This document shows positions 45,347-54,953 of a stretch of DNA of 64,000 bases, piece after piece. The DNA is from Rhodobacteraceae bacterium LMO-JJ12 (GTDB lineage Bacteria > Pseudomonadota > Alphaproteobacteria > Rhodobacterales > Rhodobacteraceae). The notes below the pieces were generated by a model. The model did not search any database. It was not told the DNA's origin and saw only the letters and a program-made list of their open reading frames with translations. Location of the stretch: NCBI GenBank assembly GCA_021555075.1, contig JAKGBX010000002.1, positions 429,001 to 493,000 of the forward strand. Reading direction: 5' to 3'. The translations under genes and the position numbers were made by a program. Within the stretch, counting starts at the first letter, position 1. Each line of letters opens with the position of its first letter.

Positions 45347-46449
45347 CGCGCGGGCTGTCCATTTGGCTGGATGCGCTGCGGGTCTGGGCGACGATTGTTG
45401 TCGTCATTTCCCATGTCGCCTATCCAAGGTTTACGCGCGGGGATTACATCTTTGTCCGTGAACTCAATTTGGGAAGCGACAGTGTCATCGTCTTTTTCGT
45501 GATATCCGGGATGGTCATTGCCTATGCCGCCGGACGCGACAAAACTCTTTCGACCTACGCCTTCAACCGCTTGACCCGCTTGCTGACAGTGCTTGTGCCG
45601 GCGCTTTTGCTGACGTTCATTTTTGACCAGATTGGCAAGTCGATCGGGCCAGAGGCCTATGGTCGCTTTTACAATCCCGCATCGCTTGGCGAACTGTTGG
45701 CGCGCGGTATGACCATGTCAAATGAATGGGGCCTCTTCGAACGTGTGCGCTTGGGGACCAATGGGCCCTTGTGGTCACTCAGCTATGAGGCTGCTTTCTA
45801 CGTGATCTTTGCAGCGGCCTTCTTCTTGTCGGGTGCGCGCAGGGTTGCCGCCGTGCTTCTGATCTCTTGGGCCGTAGGTCCGCGCGTTCTTTTGCTGATG
45901 CCCGCCTGGTTGATGGGCGTTTGGCTTTGGAACTGGGTTGCTGCAAACGGGCCTGATCGCTTGTCTATCGGCAGAGCGCGGCTGTTTGCATGGGGAGGTC
46001 CGGCATTCTACGTGATGTGTCTGTGGTTGGGTGTTCCGGACATTCTGGCGGCGCAAACGGGCGCTTTTCTGGAACCACAGAACTATCGTGTTGTGCTTGG
46101 CTTTTCGGATGAGTTTTTGTGGAACGGGATGATTGGCGCGATGACCGCAGTTCATATCATGGGAATGGCGCGGCTGTTGAACGCCTATCAAACCAACCAT
46201 CGGCGTATCCGCTGGTGGGCAGGTGCAAGCTTTTCCATCTACGTGACGCATTATCCCGCGCTTCATCTGATTGATGCCGTTTTCCCCGCAGAAACGCTTG
46301 CACGGGATGGTTTGTTGCTTGTGGGGTCTATTCTGGTCGGGTTGGGATTTGCGTATATCTTTGAGCGCCGCATAGCAGGGTTTCGCGAATGCGTTCGTGC
46401 GCTGTTTGCTGGGCTACGCTCGGGGCGCGAAGCAAAGCCGATCTTTTAA
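45343..46449 (+). CDS. Acyltransferase 3 family membrane protein (OafA type)
   Basis: An integral-membrane O-acyltransferase of 368 residues with about ten hydrophobic segments. The family start SIWLDALRVWATIVVVISHV contains the conserved R/H region, and LWSLSYEAAFYVIFAAAFFL matches the WSLxxE motif. Members acylate polysaccharide, lipid or peptidoglycan at the cytoplasmic membrane. It is translationally coupled to the desaturase-like gene by ATGA, and is convergent with acpS. Confidence 0.9.
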   Translation: MTRGLSIWLDALRVWATIVVVISHVAYPRFTRGDYIFVRELNLGSDSVIVFFVISGMVIAYAAGRDKTLSTYAFNRLTRLLTVLVPALLLTFIFDQIGKSIGPEAYGRFYNPASLGELLARGMTMSNEWGLFERVRLGTNGPLWSLSYEAAFYVIFAAAFFLSGARRVAAVLLISWAVGPRVLLLMPAWLMGVWLWNWVAANGPDRLSIGRARLFAWGGPAFYVMCLWLGVPDILAAQTGAFLEPQNYRVVLGFSDEFLWNGMIGAMTAVHIMGMARLLNAYQTNHRRIRWWAGASFSIYVTHYPALHLIDAVFPAETLARDGLLLVGSILVGLGFAYIFERRIAGFRECVRALFAGLRSGREAKPIF

Positions 46450-46575
46450 AGCCAGCATCGCAGCGGTCGTTGCCTGAGCCACACAAGCATCGATAGCTTG
46501 GGGGCAGGCGCGCGGCCCAGCAATATTGCGGCCAACTGGCATCAAACCTGCGCCTTGGATCAAAGGCAAAGCGTC

Positions 46576-47010
46576 TTAATGTGCGGATCGTGGCGGGGTG
46601 GTGGCGGCGGTATCAACCGGGCGGGCTTCGATCAGAACGAATGCCTGCGCCCAAGGGTGATCGTCGGTCAGGGTAACGTGAATGATGGCCTCGTGCCCCG
46701 GCGGGGTCATTTCGGCCAGCCGTTCTTTGGCCCAGCCGGTAACATGCATGACCGGCTGACCGGTGTGCAGATTGCTGACGGCCATGTCCTTCCACGAGAT
46801 GCCCATGCGCAGGCCGGTTCCCAAAGCTTTCGAGCAAGCCTCTTTGGCGGCCCAGCGTTTGGCGTAGGTGCCGGGCGTGTCGGCGCGGCGTTCGGCCTTG
46901 GCCTGTTCTATCGGTGTGAACACGCGGTTGCGAAAGCGGTCGCCGAAACGTTCGAGTGTTCCCGCGATGCGGTCGATATTTGCCAGATCAGTGCCGATAC
47001 CGAGGATCAT
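46576..47010 (-). CDS. acpS: Holo-[acyl-carrier-protein] synthase
   Basis: Transfers 4'-phosphopantetheine from CoA to acyl carrier protein. It has 144 residues. The two family blocks are present: [15 protein letters not shown] with the metal Asp at the N-terminus, and [18 protein letters not shown] with the Glu/Lys site. It starts at ATG 47010, overlapping the pdxJ stop (ATGA). The frame is open far upstream within pdxJ, but that is antiframe sequence without homology. Confidence 0.96.
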   Translation of the reverse strand: MILGIGTDLANIDRIAGTLERFGDRFRNRVFTPIEQAKAERRADTPGTYAKRWAAKEACSKALGTGLRMGISWKDMAVSNLHTGQPVMHVTGWAKERLAEMTPPGHEAIIHVTLTDDHPWAQAFVLIEARPVDTAATTPPRSAH

Positions 47011-47756
47011 GCGCGGGCTTCGTCCATCAGGCGGCGCATTTCGTGGATTGCGGGGGTGAGGCCGAGAAAGATCGCCTCGGCAATCAGGAAGTGGCCAATG
47101 TTGAGCTCCATCACCTCGGGGAAGGCGGCGACGGGTTTGACCGTCTCGAAGGTGAGGCCGTGGCCGGCGTGGACTTCGAGCCCGAGGGAATGGGCGAGCG
47201 CGGACATCTCGCGCAGGGCGGTGAGTTCTTCGTCGCGGGCCTTGAGATTGCCCTCGTAGTGCAGATCGCAATAGGCGCCGGTGTGCAGTTCGATCACTTG
47301 CGCGCCGATGCGCGCGGCGGCTTCGATCTGGGCACGGTCGGCACCAATGAACAGCGACACGCGACAGCCTGCGTCGCGCAGGGGGGCGATGAAGCGGGCG
47401 AGGCGGGTTTCGTCGCGGGCCACGTCGAGGCCGCCTTCGGTGGTGCGCTCTTCACGCTTTTCAGGCACGATGCAGACCGCGTGCGGCACATGGCGCAGGG
47501 CGATTTTCTGCATTTCGTCTGTGGCGGCCATCTCAAAATTGAGCGGCACGGTGAGACCCGCCATCAATTCATCAATGTCAGCGTCGCGGATATGACGGCG
47601 GTCTTCGCGCAGATGCGCCGTGATGCCATCGGCCCCGGCTTTTTCCGCTAATTTGGCGGCGCGCAGGGGCGAAGGGTAGGCCGAACCGCGTGCGTTGCGC
47701 ACCGTGGCGACATGATCAATGTTCACACCAAGGCGGAGTTTGCCCGAAGCTGTCAT
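47007..47756 (-). CDS. pdxJ: Pyridoxine 5'-phosphate synthase
   Basis: Condenses 1-deoxyxylulose-5-phosphate with 3-amino-2-oxopropyl phosphate to form pyridoxine 5'-phosphate. It has 249 residues. Family signatures are [58 protein letters not shown], and [14 protein letters not shown] with [18 protein letters not shown]. It is coupled to acpS by a four-base overlap. Confidence 0.97.
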   Translation of the reverse strand: MTASGKLRLGVNIDHVATVRNARGSAYPSPLRAAKLAEKAGADGITAHLREDRRHIRDADIDELMAGLTVPLNFEMAATDEMQKIALRHVPHAVCIVPEKREERTTEGGLDVARDETRLARFIAPLRDAGCRVSLFIGADRAQIEAAARIGAQVIELHTGAYCDLHYEGNLKARDEELTALREMSALAHSLGLEVHAGHGLTFETVKPVAAFPEVMELNIGHFLIAEAIFLGLTPAIHEMRRLMDEARA

Positions 47757-47910
47757 TTTCTTGATTCCCGAATTCTCATTTCGCCAAAAGGCTAATGGCT
47801 TTTGAGAACGGGGGACAGGGGCAATCCCTGGGGTGCGCGCGACACATCAAGGTCGTGGGCCGTTTTAGACAAACGCGTGAGCGAAGTTTATCTTTGAACG
47901 CTTTGGGCGG

Positions 47911-48576
47911 TCAGTCTTTGAGTTTGGCCTTGTCCTTGGCCTTGGCGGCGGCGCGTTTGGACTTGATCGCGTCGAACTTGGCTTTGATCCGGCCTGTGCG
48001 GCGTTTTTGATAGGCCTGAATCAGCGGAACGGCGAGGTAATAGCAAACCGTTGCGGTGACAATTCCGGGAAGAATGCCGCCGATCATGTAAGGAAAGAAC
48101 ACTTCGTCATAAAAGACCGAGAGACCGCTCCAATCTGGAGTGTCATGCGTGAACATGGACATGAAGTTGTGCCACAGATCATGCCCGGCATCTGAAAACT
48201 TGCCGCCGAGCGAGCGTTCGACATGTTCGGGATCAAACTCGGTCCCTAAGAGCCAGTGGCCGGTTGAGAGCGCGACCACGGCAATCGGCACATATGTCAA
48301 CGGGTTGCCGAAGAAGGTGGCCAGAAGGGCGGCCAGAATATTGCCCTGCATGACGAAGGCAATGAGCGCGGCGACCAGGAAATGCAGGCCGTAAAAAGGT
48401 GTGAAAGTGGTGAAAACACCGGCCCAGATGCCGCGCGAAATCTTGTGAGGCGGATCAGGCAGACGGTGCAGGCGATGGCGAATATAGCGCGCGGCGCGCA
48501 GCCAACCACCGCGGGGATAGATGAACTCGCCCACGATTTTCCAGATCGGGCGTTTGTCGCGTCGTTTGAAGACCAA
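47911..48576 (-). CDS. DUF2062 membrane protein
   Basis: A 221-residue inner-membrane protein with the DUF2062 domain; its role is unknown. The domain spans PHKISRGIWAGVFTTFTPFY to the second hydrophobic region (FPYMIGGILPGIVTATVCYY) and has a Lys/Ala-rich C-terminal tail (KSKRAAAKAKDKAKLKD). I set the start at TTG 48576 because GGGGGGAG lies just upstream and family proteins begin with VFKRRD. A longer frame upstream overlaps relA and has no homology. It lies 49 bp after relA in the same direction. Confidence 0.85.
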   Translation of the reverse strand: MVFKRRDKRPIWKIVGEFIYPRGGWLRAARYIRHRLHRLPDPPHKISRGIWAGVFTTFTPFYGLHFLVAALIAFVMQGNILAALLATFFGNPLTYVPIAVVALSTGHWLLGTEFDPEHVERSLGGKFSDAGHDLWHNFMSMFTHDTPDWSGLSVFYDEVFFPYMIGGILPGIVTATVCYYLAVPLIQAYQKRRTGRIKAKFDAIKSKRAAAKAKDKAKLKD

Positions 48577-48625
48577 TGGTCTCCCCCCAAGTCTTGTGTC
48601 TCGCCCGGAAAGGGCGACAATTGGT

Positions 48626-50806
48626 TCAGTTCGCCGTTTCGCCAGACGGTTGTTTCTCGCCCTGACTGCCGCCTGTGCCCCCTTGTAGTCCGGCGAGGGC
48701 GGGATCGCGATAGCGTTCGATCGCGGCAACATCACTTTCGGCTTCAAGCACCGAAGTGAGGCGATGCAAATGTTCGGCATCGCGCAGATCGACATCAGCG
48801 AGAAGCCTGAAGAAATCGGGTTTCCTGTCGAGGAACCGCAGGTCGGAGATATTGGCCTTTTGTTCGCCGATCAATGTGCAAATCCGCCCCAGAACGCCGG
48901 CATCGTTGCCGATGGTGAGATCGAGTGTCACGGAATAGATAGGCGGGTGCTTGCCCGGTTGCCAGTGCAGATCGAGCCAGCGCTCCGGTTGATCCTCAAA
49001 ATTCATCAGGGTTGCACAATCAATGGCATGCACCACCACGCCACGGCCGCGATAGGTGATTCCGACGATGCGTTCGCCCGGCAGCGGCTGACAGCAGGGG
49101 GCGCGGTGCATTGACTGATCCGCAGCAAGGCCGATGACGGCGCGTTCGGAGCTGATCTCGGCGCCGTCATCGGTCGCGAGTTCGGGATAGAGCGCTTCGA
49201 TCATCTTGCGTGATGTGAGTTCGGCACTACCCAAACGGGCCAGAAGCTCATTTCGCCCGGAAAGACGGAGCTTTTTGGCGGCGGTCACGAGCGCCTTGTC
49301 GGTAGCACGCTTGCCGACATGTTCAAACGCGGCGCGGGCCAGTTCGCGCCCGAGTTTGATGTAACGTTCGCGGTCAACCTCGCGCAGGGCGCGGCGAATC
49401 GCTGTCTTGGCCTTGCCGGTGGTGGCGATATCGAGCCATGTGGCCTGGGGCACCTGACCTTCGGCGGTGATGATTTCGATGGATTGGCCGTTCTTGATGC
49501 GGGTCCAGAGCGGCACGCGCATGTTGTCGATCTTGGCCCCAACACAGGCATCGCCGATGCGGGTGTGGATGGCATAGGCGAAGTCAATCGGGGTGGCACC
49601 GCGCGGCAGTTTGACCACCTCGCCCTTGGGGGTGAAGCAGAACACCTGGTCGGCATACATCTCAAGTTTGACCGCTTCGAGAAAATCCTCGTGATCGTCA
49701 TCGTCCTGAAGCCGTTCGGTCAGGCCCGCGACCCATTTGGCGGGATCAACAGCAAACGGGTTTTCCGACGGCACGCCGTCGCGATAGGACCAATGCGCGG
49801 CCACGCCCGATTCGGCGACATCGTGCATTTGATGGGTGCGGATCTGAACCTCGACCCGGCGGCCATCGCGGCCCGAAACGGTGGTATGGATCGAACGGTA
49901 GCCGTTTGATTTTGGCTGGCTGATGTAATCTTTGAAGCGGCCCGGCACGGCGCGCCAGCGGCGGTGAATCACGCCGAGGATCGCATAGCAGCTTTCCTCG
50001 GTATCGGTGAGGATGCGGAAACCGTAGATGTCCGAGAGACGCGAGAAGGAAAGCTCTTTCTCCTGCATCTTGCGCCAGACCGAATAGGGCTTCTTCGCGC
50101 GCCCCAGTACCATGGCGTGGATATGGGCCTTTTTCAGCTCGGATTTCATATCGGAGGTGATGCGTTCGACAACGTCTCCGGTCTCGCGCTGAAGCGTGAT
50201 GAAACGGCGCATGATCGAGGCGCGCGCTTCGGGGTTGAGGACGCGAAAGGCGAGATCTTCGAGTTCTTCGCGCATCCATTGCATACCCATGCGCCCGGCC
50301 AGCGGGGCATAGATATCCATGGTTTCACGCGCCTTTTGGACCTGCTTTTCGACACGCATGGCGCGGATCGTGCGCATGTTGTGCAACCGGTCAGCCAGTT
50401 TGACCAGGATCACCCGCATATCACGCGACATGGCGATGAAAAGCTTGCGGAAGTTTTCGGCCTGTTTGGTTTCGGTCGAAGAGAGCTGAAGATTGGTCAG
50501 CTTGGTGACGCCATCGACGAGATCGGCGATATTGCGGCCAAAGCGGGCTTCGACCTCGGGGTAGGAGGCGATGGTATCTTCGATCGTGTCGTGCAGCAGC
50601 GCGGTGATCAAGGTGGCATCATCGAGCCGCTGATCAGCGAGTATCATCGCCACTTCGACGGGATGGGAGAAATACGGCTCGCCCGAGTGGCGATATTGGC
50701 CGTCATGTGCGGCTTTGCCAAAAGCATAAGCCGCACGAATCAGGTCTTCGTTGGTTTTCGGATTATAAGCGCGGACCCGTGTGATCAGGTCTTCGACAGG
50801 GATCAT
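48626..50806 (-). CDS. Bifunctional (p)ppGpp synthetase/hydrolase (RelA/SpoT, Rsh)
   Basis: Controls the stringent response by making and degrading (p)ppGpp. It has 726 residues. The N-terminal HD hydrolase domain is intact, including ITALLHDTIEDTIASYP with the HDxxED motif. The synthetase domain carries FSRLSDIYGFRILTDTEESC and RFKDYISQPKSNGYRSIHTT then VSGRDGRRVEVQIRT. TGS (VFCFTPKGEVVKLPRGATPI) and C-terminal ACT (YSVTLDLTIGNDAGVLGRIC) domains follow. As usual in alphaproteobacteria it is the single long RSH enzyme, downstream of rpoZ. Confidence 0.96.
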   Translation of the reverse strand: MIPVEDLITRVRAYNPKTNEDLIRAAYAFGKAAHDGQYRHSGEPYFSHPVEVAMILADQRLDDATLITALLHDTIEDTIASYPEVEARFGRNIADLVDGVTKLTNLQLSSTETKQAENFRKLFIAMSRDMRVILVKLADRLHNMRTIRAMRVEKQVQKARETMDIYAPLAGRMGMQWMREELEDLAFRVLNPEARASIMRRFITLQRETGDVVERITSDMKSELKKAHIHAMVLGRAKKPYSVWRKMQEKELSFSRLSDIYGFRILTDTEESCYAILGVIHRRWRAVPGRFKDYISQPKSNGYRSIHTTVSGRDGRRVEVQIRTHQMHDVAESGVAAHWSYRDGVPSENPFAVDPAKWVAGLTERLQDDDDHEDFLEAVKLEMYADQVFCFTPKGEVVKLPRGATPIDFAYAIHTRIGDACVGAKIDNMRVPLWTRIKNGQSIEIITAEGQVPQATWLDIATTGKAKTAIRRALREVDRERYIKLGRELARAAFEHVGKRATDKALVTAAKKLRLSGRNELLARLGSAELTSRKMIEALYPELATDDGAEISSERAVIGLAADQSMHRAPCCQPLPGERIVGITYRGRGVVVHAIDCATLMNFEDQPERWLDLHWQPGKHPPIYSVTLDLTIGNDAGVLGRICTLIGEQKANISDLRFLDRKPDFFRLLADVDLRDAEHLHRLTSVLEAESDVAAIERYRDPALAGLQGGTGGSQGEKQPSGETAN

Positions 50807-50837
50807 CCACGTCGCACCTTCCAGTCCCGGATCAGGG

Positions 50838-51191
50838 TCAGCCCTGGCCCTGTGCTTCCATCAACGCGCGCAGGAGTTGTTCTTCGGAGACATCGTCTTC
50901 GTCGGGCTTGTCCTGTTCGGCACCCATAAGCAGGGCCATGGCGTCGTCTTCGGGCTCATCAACCTCGATCTGGGTCTGGTTGCTTTCGATCAGACGCTCG
51001 TGCAGGTCGGCGGCGGATTGGGTTTCTTCGGCGATTTCACGCAGGGCAACGACGGGATTCTTGTCGTTGTCGCGTTCCACGGTGATCGGCGCGCCGGCGG
51101 AAATTTCGCGCGCACGGTGGGCGGCGAGCATCACCAGATCGAATCGGTTTGGAACCTTGTCGACGCAATCTTCTACTGTCACGCGGGCCAT
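50838..51191 (-). CDS. rpoZ: DNA-directed RNA polymerase omega subunit
   Basis: The small RNA polymerase subunit that aids beta' assembly and ppGpp response. It has 117 residues, with the signature [20 protein letters not shown] then [14 protein letters not shown], followed by [17 protein letters not shown]. The acidic C-terminal tail ([12 protein letters not shown]) is longer than in E. coli. ATG 51191 has AGGAG 8 bases upstream. It lies 31 bp before relA, the conserved rpoZ-relA order. Confidence 0.96.
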   Translation of the reverse strand: MARVTVEDCVDKVPNRFDLVMLAAHRAREISAGAPITVERDNDKNPVVALREIAEETQSAADLHERLIESNQTQIEVDEPEDDAMALLMGAEQDKPDEDDVSEEQLLRALMEAQGQG

Positions 51192-51332
51192 CGGGCACTC
51201 CTGAAAGAAAAGCAAGAAGGCGCTTTTTAAGCCTGTTGGTCAGGAAAGACAAGGGCAGAATGGGGCCGGTGCGCGAGACAAAACGCGAAAAACCGGGCTG
51301 GGCGCGATTGTCGATGCGGCGGTGCGGCGCAA

Positions 51333-51959
51333 TCAGCCGAGATAGGCCTTGATATCGGAGAGGCCGGAGACGCTTTTCACCGGGTTGAGCAGGTTCTTGG
51401 GCAGGCGATTGTCGCCGTGATTGTCAAACAAGATGAAGTCCATTCCGGCGTTGAGGGCGAATTGGAAATCGAAGATCGCGTCACCGACATAAAGCACCTG
51501 GGCCGGAGCGAGGTCAAAGGCTTCACACAACAGCCGACCCGCCATCGGATCAGGCTTGCCGCGTGAGAGATCATCACCGCAGACAAGCTTTTCGACCTCG
51601 AAGCCCATCTTTTCAAGGATCAATTCGGAGTTCTGGCGCGGTTTGGAGGTGATAATCGAAGTCCCCAGGCCCTGGGCGCTGCACCACTTCAGGATCTCGT
51701 CGGCACCATCGATCAGCGGGATCTGATCGTAAAGCCGCCGGGTGTTGGCGAAATAGATCTCGGTCAATTCGATCTCGAAGTTCGACAGGCCCAGCATGGC
51801 GAGGATTTTCGGGAAAGGCAGGCCGACATAGCGTCGATACTCGGCAAAGCCGCAGTTGATGCCCAACTCAGAGGTGGCGGCCTCCCACGCGACTTTCATC
51901 GTTGCGAAGGAATTGATCAGCGTGCCGTCGAGATCGAAGGAGACGTGACGAATGCTCAT
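51333..51959 (-). CDS. HAD-superfamily phosphatase (Gph-like)
   Basis: A 208-residue HAD hydrolase. Motif I is SFDLDGTLINS near residues 7-17, motif II is SIITSKPRQN, and motif III/IV is GKPDPMAGRLLCEAF with LYVGDAIFDFQFALNAGM. The cap domain is the small alpha type. It overlaps the kdsB stop by ATGA, which suggests a sugar phosphate or Kdo-related phosphate substrate, but it is not recognisably KdsC, so only the phosphatase class is called. Confidence 0.85.
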   Translation of the reverse strand: MSIRHVSFDLDGTLINSFATMKVAWEAATSELGINCGFAEYRRYVGLPFPKILAMLGLSNFEIELTEIYFANTRRLYDQIPLIDGADEILKWCSAQGLGTSIITSKPRQNSELILEKMGFEVEKLVCGDDLSRGKPDPMAGRLLCEAFDLAPAQVLYVGDAIFDFQFALNAGMDFILFDNHGDNRLPKNLLNPVKSVSGLSDIKAYLG

Positions 51960-52720
51960 TTCAGCGCCTCCTTCTGGAGTTTATCGCGAAACAGCACATC
52001 GCGTTCCATCATCCGGCAGGCCAGTTCGTAATCTTCGGGTGTGTCGACCGAGAGCGAGGTGCCGTCTTGCAGGAAGGTGCCGATGGGTTCGCCCAACTCA
52101 ACAAGGCGCATCAGCTCGATACGCTCCATCTCCTCAAGCGGGGTGGGCGCGTGGGCGGCGAATTTGCGCAAGGCGGGCAGGCGGAAACCGATGATCGAGA
52201 GGTGCTTTTTCAACGGCTGCGGGATCGCGCCGAAATGGCAGGGCACATCGGCGCGCGAGAAATAGAGCACCCGGTCTTCGTGCGACACCAGCTTGACCCG
52301 GTTGAGGTTGCCGCGCTCTTCCATGAATTGGTGCGGCACGACACAGCCATAGCCGCTGGCGCGGGTGAATTCGGCGACCTGTTCGATGTAGTCGGGTTTG
52401 ACGAAGGGTTCGTCGCCCTGCACGTCAACAATCACGTCCGTATCCGACAGGCCCATGGTTTCGGCGGCTTCGGCAATGCGTTCGGTGCCGTTCTGGTGGC
52501 TGGCGCGGGTCATGCAGACCTCGATGCCGAATTTCTCGCACACCATCAGGATCTCGATTGAATCGGTGCAGACGGCGACGCGGGTGACGCCCTTGGCAAG
52601 CTGGCTTCGCTTGGCGACATGCACGATCATCGGCAGGCCGCAAATAGACTTTAGCGGCTTATTGGGCAGCCGTGAGCTTTCCAGCCGGGCGGGGATCAGG
52701 GCGATAACGTCTTGGGGCAT
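51956..52720 (-). CDS. kdsB: 3-deoxy-manno-octulosonate cytidylyltransferase
   Basis: Activates Kdo as CMP-Kdo for lipopolysaccharide or capsule synthesis. It has 254 residues. Signatures are VIALIPARLESSRLPNKPLK, then SICGLPMIVHVAKR, the acidic metal block VIVDVQGDEPFVKPDYIEQV, and VLYFSRADVPCHFGA. ATG 52720 is the homology-supported start; an open frame upstream lacks similarity, and the ribosome site is weak. It is divergent from the Kdo-transferase-like gene (start 52845), giving a Kdo gene pair. Confidence 0.93.
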   Translation of the reverse strand: MPQDVIALIPARLESSRLPNKPLKSICGLPMIVHVAKRSQLAKGVTRVAVCTDSIEILMVCEKFGIEVCMTRASHQNGTERIAEAAETMGLSDTDVIVDVQGDEPFVKPDYIEQVAEFTRASGYGCVVPHQFMEERGNLNRVKLVSHEDRVLYFSRADVPCHFGAIPQPLKKHLSIIGFRLPALRKFAAHAPTPLEEMERIELMRLVELGEPIGTFLQDGTSLSVDTPEDYELACRMMERDVLFRDKLQKEALK

Positions 52721-52844
52721 GAATTGTTCGATCCTGAGTTTCGGGGGAGTTTCGGCGTTCTGACCGCGCGGCGCAACCGAGATTTCGTGAGGGTTGAAAT
52801 GGAGGCGGAATTGGCACAGACAAGCGCGAGCATCGGGGGCGGAT

Positions 52845-54182
52845 ATGAGCGGAAAAACATCAGAGATCATCGCACGCCGCAAGGCGATGACGTTCAAAGA
52901 ACGCGCCCTTCTGCGAGTCTATGGTGGGTTGATGCGGATCTTGCCCGAGGCCCTGATCAAGGCGTTGGTGCGCAAGCGCGCCAAGAGCCATCCGGGCGAG
53001 GAAAGCGCAGAACGTGCCGCCGAGCGGGTGGCGCGGGTATTGCCGAAGCGACCCGACGGCAAGCTGGTCTGGCTGCAATCCATCGGGCCGGGGGATTCAA
53101 CCGCCAATCTGGTGCTGATGCAGGCGCTGCGCGAGGTTGAGCCGGGGCTGCATTTTTTGATCACCACGCGCACGGTGGACGCACAGGGAATTTTCAAACG
53201 AGAAGCCGAAAAGGACGATGTGACGTTGTTGCTGGCGCCGCATGATTTTCGCGGCGCGATGGTGCGGTTTCTCGACCATTGGCGCCCGGATGTGGCGGTG
53301 TTTTGCGAGAGCGATATCTGGCCCAACACGCTGAGCCTGTTGGCGGCGCGGGGTGTGCCCATGGCCTTGGTCAACGGACAGTTCAACGGGCGGTTGGGGC
53401 GGCTGATTGGCAAGATGCCGGGGTTGGGGCGCTGGATGATGGCGCATATTGATGTGCTGCACATTTTTTCCGAAGGCGGCGAAGAGGCGGCCAAGGATTG
53501 GGTGCGCGAGGATTGCGAGGTGATCTTTGCGCCGAATCTGAAGATGGATTCAGCCGAATTGGTGGTGAAAGAGGATGTGGTGGCGGCGCTACGCAATGTT
53601 TGGGGCGACAGCCCGATCTTCTTTGGCGCATCGGTGGATGAGGGCGAGATCGAGACGCTGCTTGGGGCGCATGAGATTGCGGCGAAGGACATTCCGGGGC
53701 TGAAGAGCATTCTTGCACCGCGCTGGAAAGAGCAGGGCGCGCCGATTCATGCGATTTGCGCGGCGCAGGGTGTGGATGCGGCGCGGCGGTCGGTTGATGA
53801 ACTGCCGACGGCGGAACAGGCGGTGTTTGTCGCCGACAGCTATGGTGAGTTTGGCGCCTGGCTTGAGGTTTGTTTCGGTGTTTTCATGGGGCACACTCTG
53901 TTTGGCGGGGTTGGGCACAATCCCTATGAGCCGATCATCCATCGTCGCCAGATCGTGTCGGGGTCGATCCCGGCGTTTCTGGCGACGGATTATCAGTATC
54001 TCGCGGATATCGGGCTTTGCCGGGTGGCCGACACGCCCGAGGGGATTGCCGCCGAGATGGTGCGGCTCTGGCAAGAGGCGGAACGCGGCGAAGACCGGTT
54101 TGGCGGTTTCACGGCGGGACGCGGATTTAGTCGTGATATTGCGCGGCGGATTGTCACACTAAGCGGCGGATTGTCGCACTAA
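52845..54182 (+). CDS. Kdo transferase-like protein (WaaA/KdtA family), atypical active site
   Basis: A 445-residue GT-B glycosyltransferase resembling Kdo transferase. Family blocks are LPKRPDGKLVWLQSIGPGDS then TANLVLMQAL, VFCESDIWPNTLSLLAARGV, PMALVNGQFN, and FVADSYGEFGAWLEVCFGVF with GHNPYEPIIHRRQIVSG. In characterised enzymes the first block reads SVGE with a catalytic Glu; here it is SIGP. The start ATG 52845 is preceded by GGGGGCGG. The C-terminus carries a 20-bp tandem duplication (54143-54182). It is divergent from kdsB. It could be a Kdo transferase variant or a paralogue with another acceptor. Confidence 0.8.
   Translation: MSGKTSEIIARRKAMTFKERALLRVYGGLMRILPEALIKALVRKRAKSHPGEESAERAAERVARVLPKRPDGKLVWLQSIGPGDSTANLVLMQALREVEPGLHFLITTRTVDAQGIFKREAEKDDVTLLLAPHDFRGAMVRFLDHWRPDVAVFCESDIWPNTLSLLAARGVPMALVNGQFNGRLGRLIGKMPGLGRWMMAHIDVLHIFSEGGEEAAKDWVREDCEVIFAPNLKMDSAELVVKEDVVAALRNVWGDSPIFFGASVDEGEIETLLGAHEIAAKDIPGLKSILAPRWKEQGAPIHAICAAQGVDAARRSVDELPTAEQAVFVADSYGEFGAWLEVCFGVFMGHTLFGGVGHNPYEPIIHRRQIVSGSIPAFLATDYQYLADIGLCRVADTPEGIAAEMVRLWQEAERGEDRFGGFTAGRGFSRDIARRIVTLSGGLSH
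54143..54182 (+). repeat. 20-bp tandem duplication at the 3' end of the Kdo transferase-like gene
   Basis: GCGGCGGATTGTC(A/G)CACTAA occurs twice in a row (54143-54162, 54163-54182), differing at one base. The first copy is read through in another frame (RRIVTLS); the second supplies the stop codon. The duplication therefore shifts and lengthens the C-terminus by a few residues. Confidence 0.9.
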
Positions 54183-54250
54183 AATGAGGCGGCACTAGGC
54201 GGTCGTCGGGTAGCGCGATCTGATGCGGGCAACATCGCGCCTTGGATGGA

Positions 54251-54814
54251 TCAGATCGGCGTTATGCCGACGAGCGCATCGGGCGGCAGGGCGGCCAACA
54301 TTTCGCTCACGCTCTGATCCAGTATCGGGTGGCGCCAATCGGGCGCGATTTCAGCCAGAGGAACGAGAACAAAACCGCGATCCTGAAGTCGTGGGTGGGG
54401 CAGGATCAATTCATCAGGTGCAGCCTGTGATTGTAAATTTTCCGGCAGGTCGCGCCAATGACGCCAAGTCAACCTGTCAGGCAAAACAGCTGCTCCGAAT
54501 GCCAGCATATCAAGGTCAATCGTGCGTGCCGCCCAGCGTGTCTTGCGGTGTCTTTCGAGGCTGGATTCAACCTCGTGCAGACGCTTGAGCAGGGTGTGCG
54601 GCGTGACGTTGCAGTCAAATGCCGCGGCGGCATTTATGTAGTCAGGCCCGGACCCTAGCGGGAATGCCGGGGTCTGGTAAAGGCGGCTGACTTTACGCAA
54701 GGACAAGCCATCACTTGCGTCCAGCTTTGCCAGCGCCGCGCGTAGCGTCGCGACGGGTGGGCCGGCGGGTGACGGCTGATTTGAGCCCAACGCAATGAGT
54801 GTGACTTGATCCAA
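54251..54814 (-). CDS. folK: 2-amino-4-hydroxy-6-hydroxymethyldihydropteridine pyrophosphokinase
   Basis: Transfers pyrophosphate from ATP in folate synthesis. It has 187 residues. The family blocks are present: TLIALGSNQPSP, VSRLYQTPAFPLGSGPDYIN then AAAAFD, LHEVESSLERHRKTRWAART, IDLDMLAFG and LILPHPRLQDRGFVLVPLAE. The only suitable start is TTG 54814, about 12 bases after AGGA. It is divergent from the NYN-domain gene and convergent with the Kdo transferase-like gene. Confidence 0.94.
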   Translation of the reverse strand: MDQVTLIALGSNQPSPAGPPVATLRAALAKLDASDGLSLRKVSRLYQTPAFPLGSGPDYINAAAAFDCNVTPHTLLKRLHEVESSLERHRKTRWAARTIDLDMLAFGAAVLPDRLTWRHWRDLPENLQSQAAPDELILPHPRLQDRGFVLVPLAEIAPDWRHPILDQSVSEMLAALPPDALVGITPI

Positions 54815-54953
54815 GGTAAGCTTCGTCCTATCCTTTTCCCCACGTTGTATAGCCTTGAAATCCGTATTGAATAGCCATATTTCACGCTTTTATCCCCTGC
54901 CGCTCATTACACTCACGGAAAAACGGCCGGGCTATCTTTTGGAAGGACAATTG

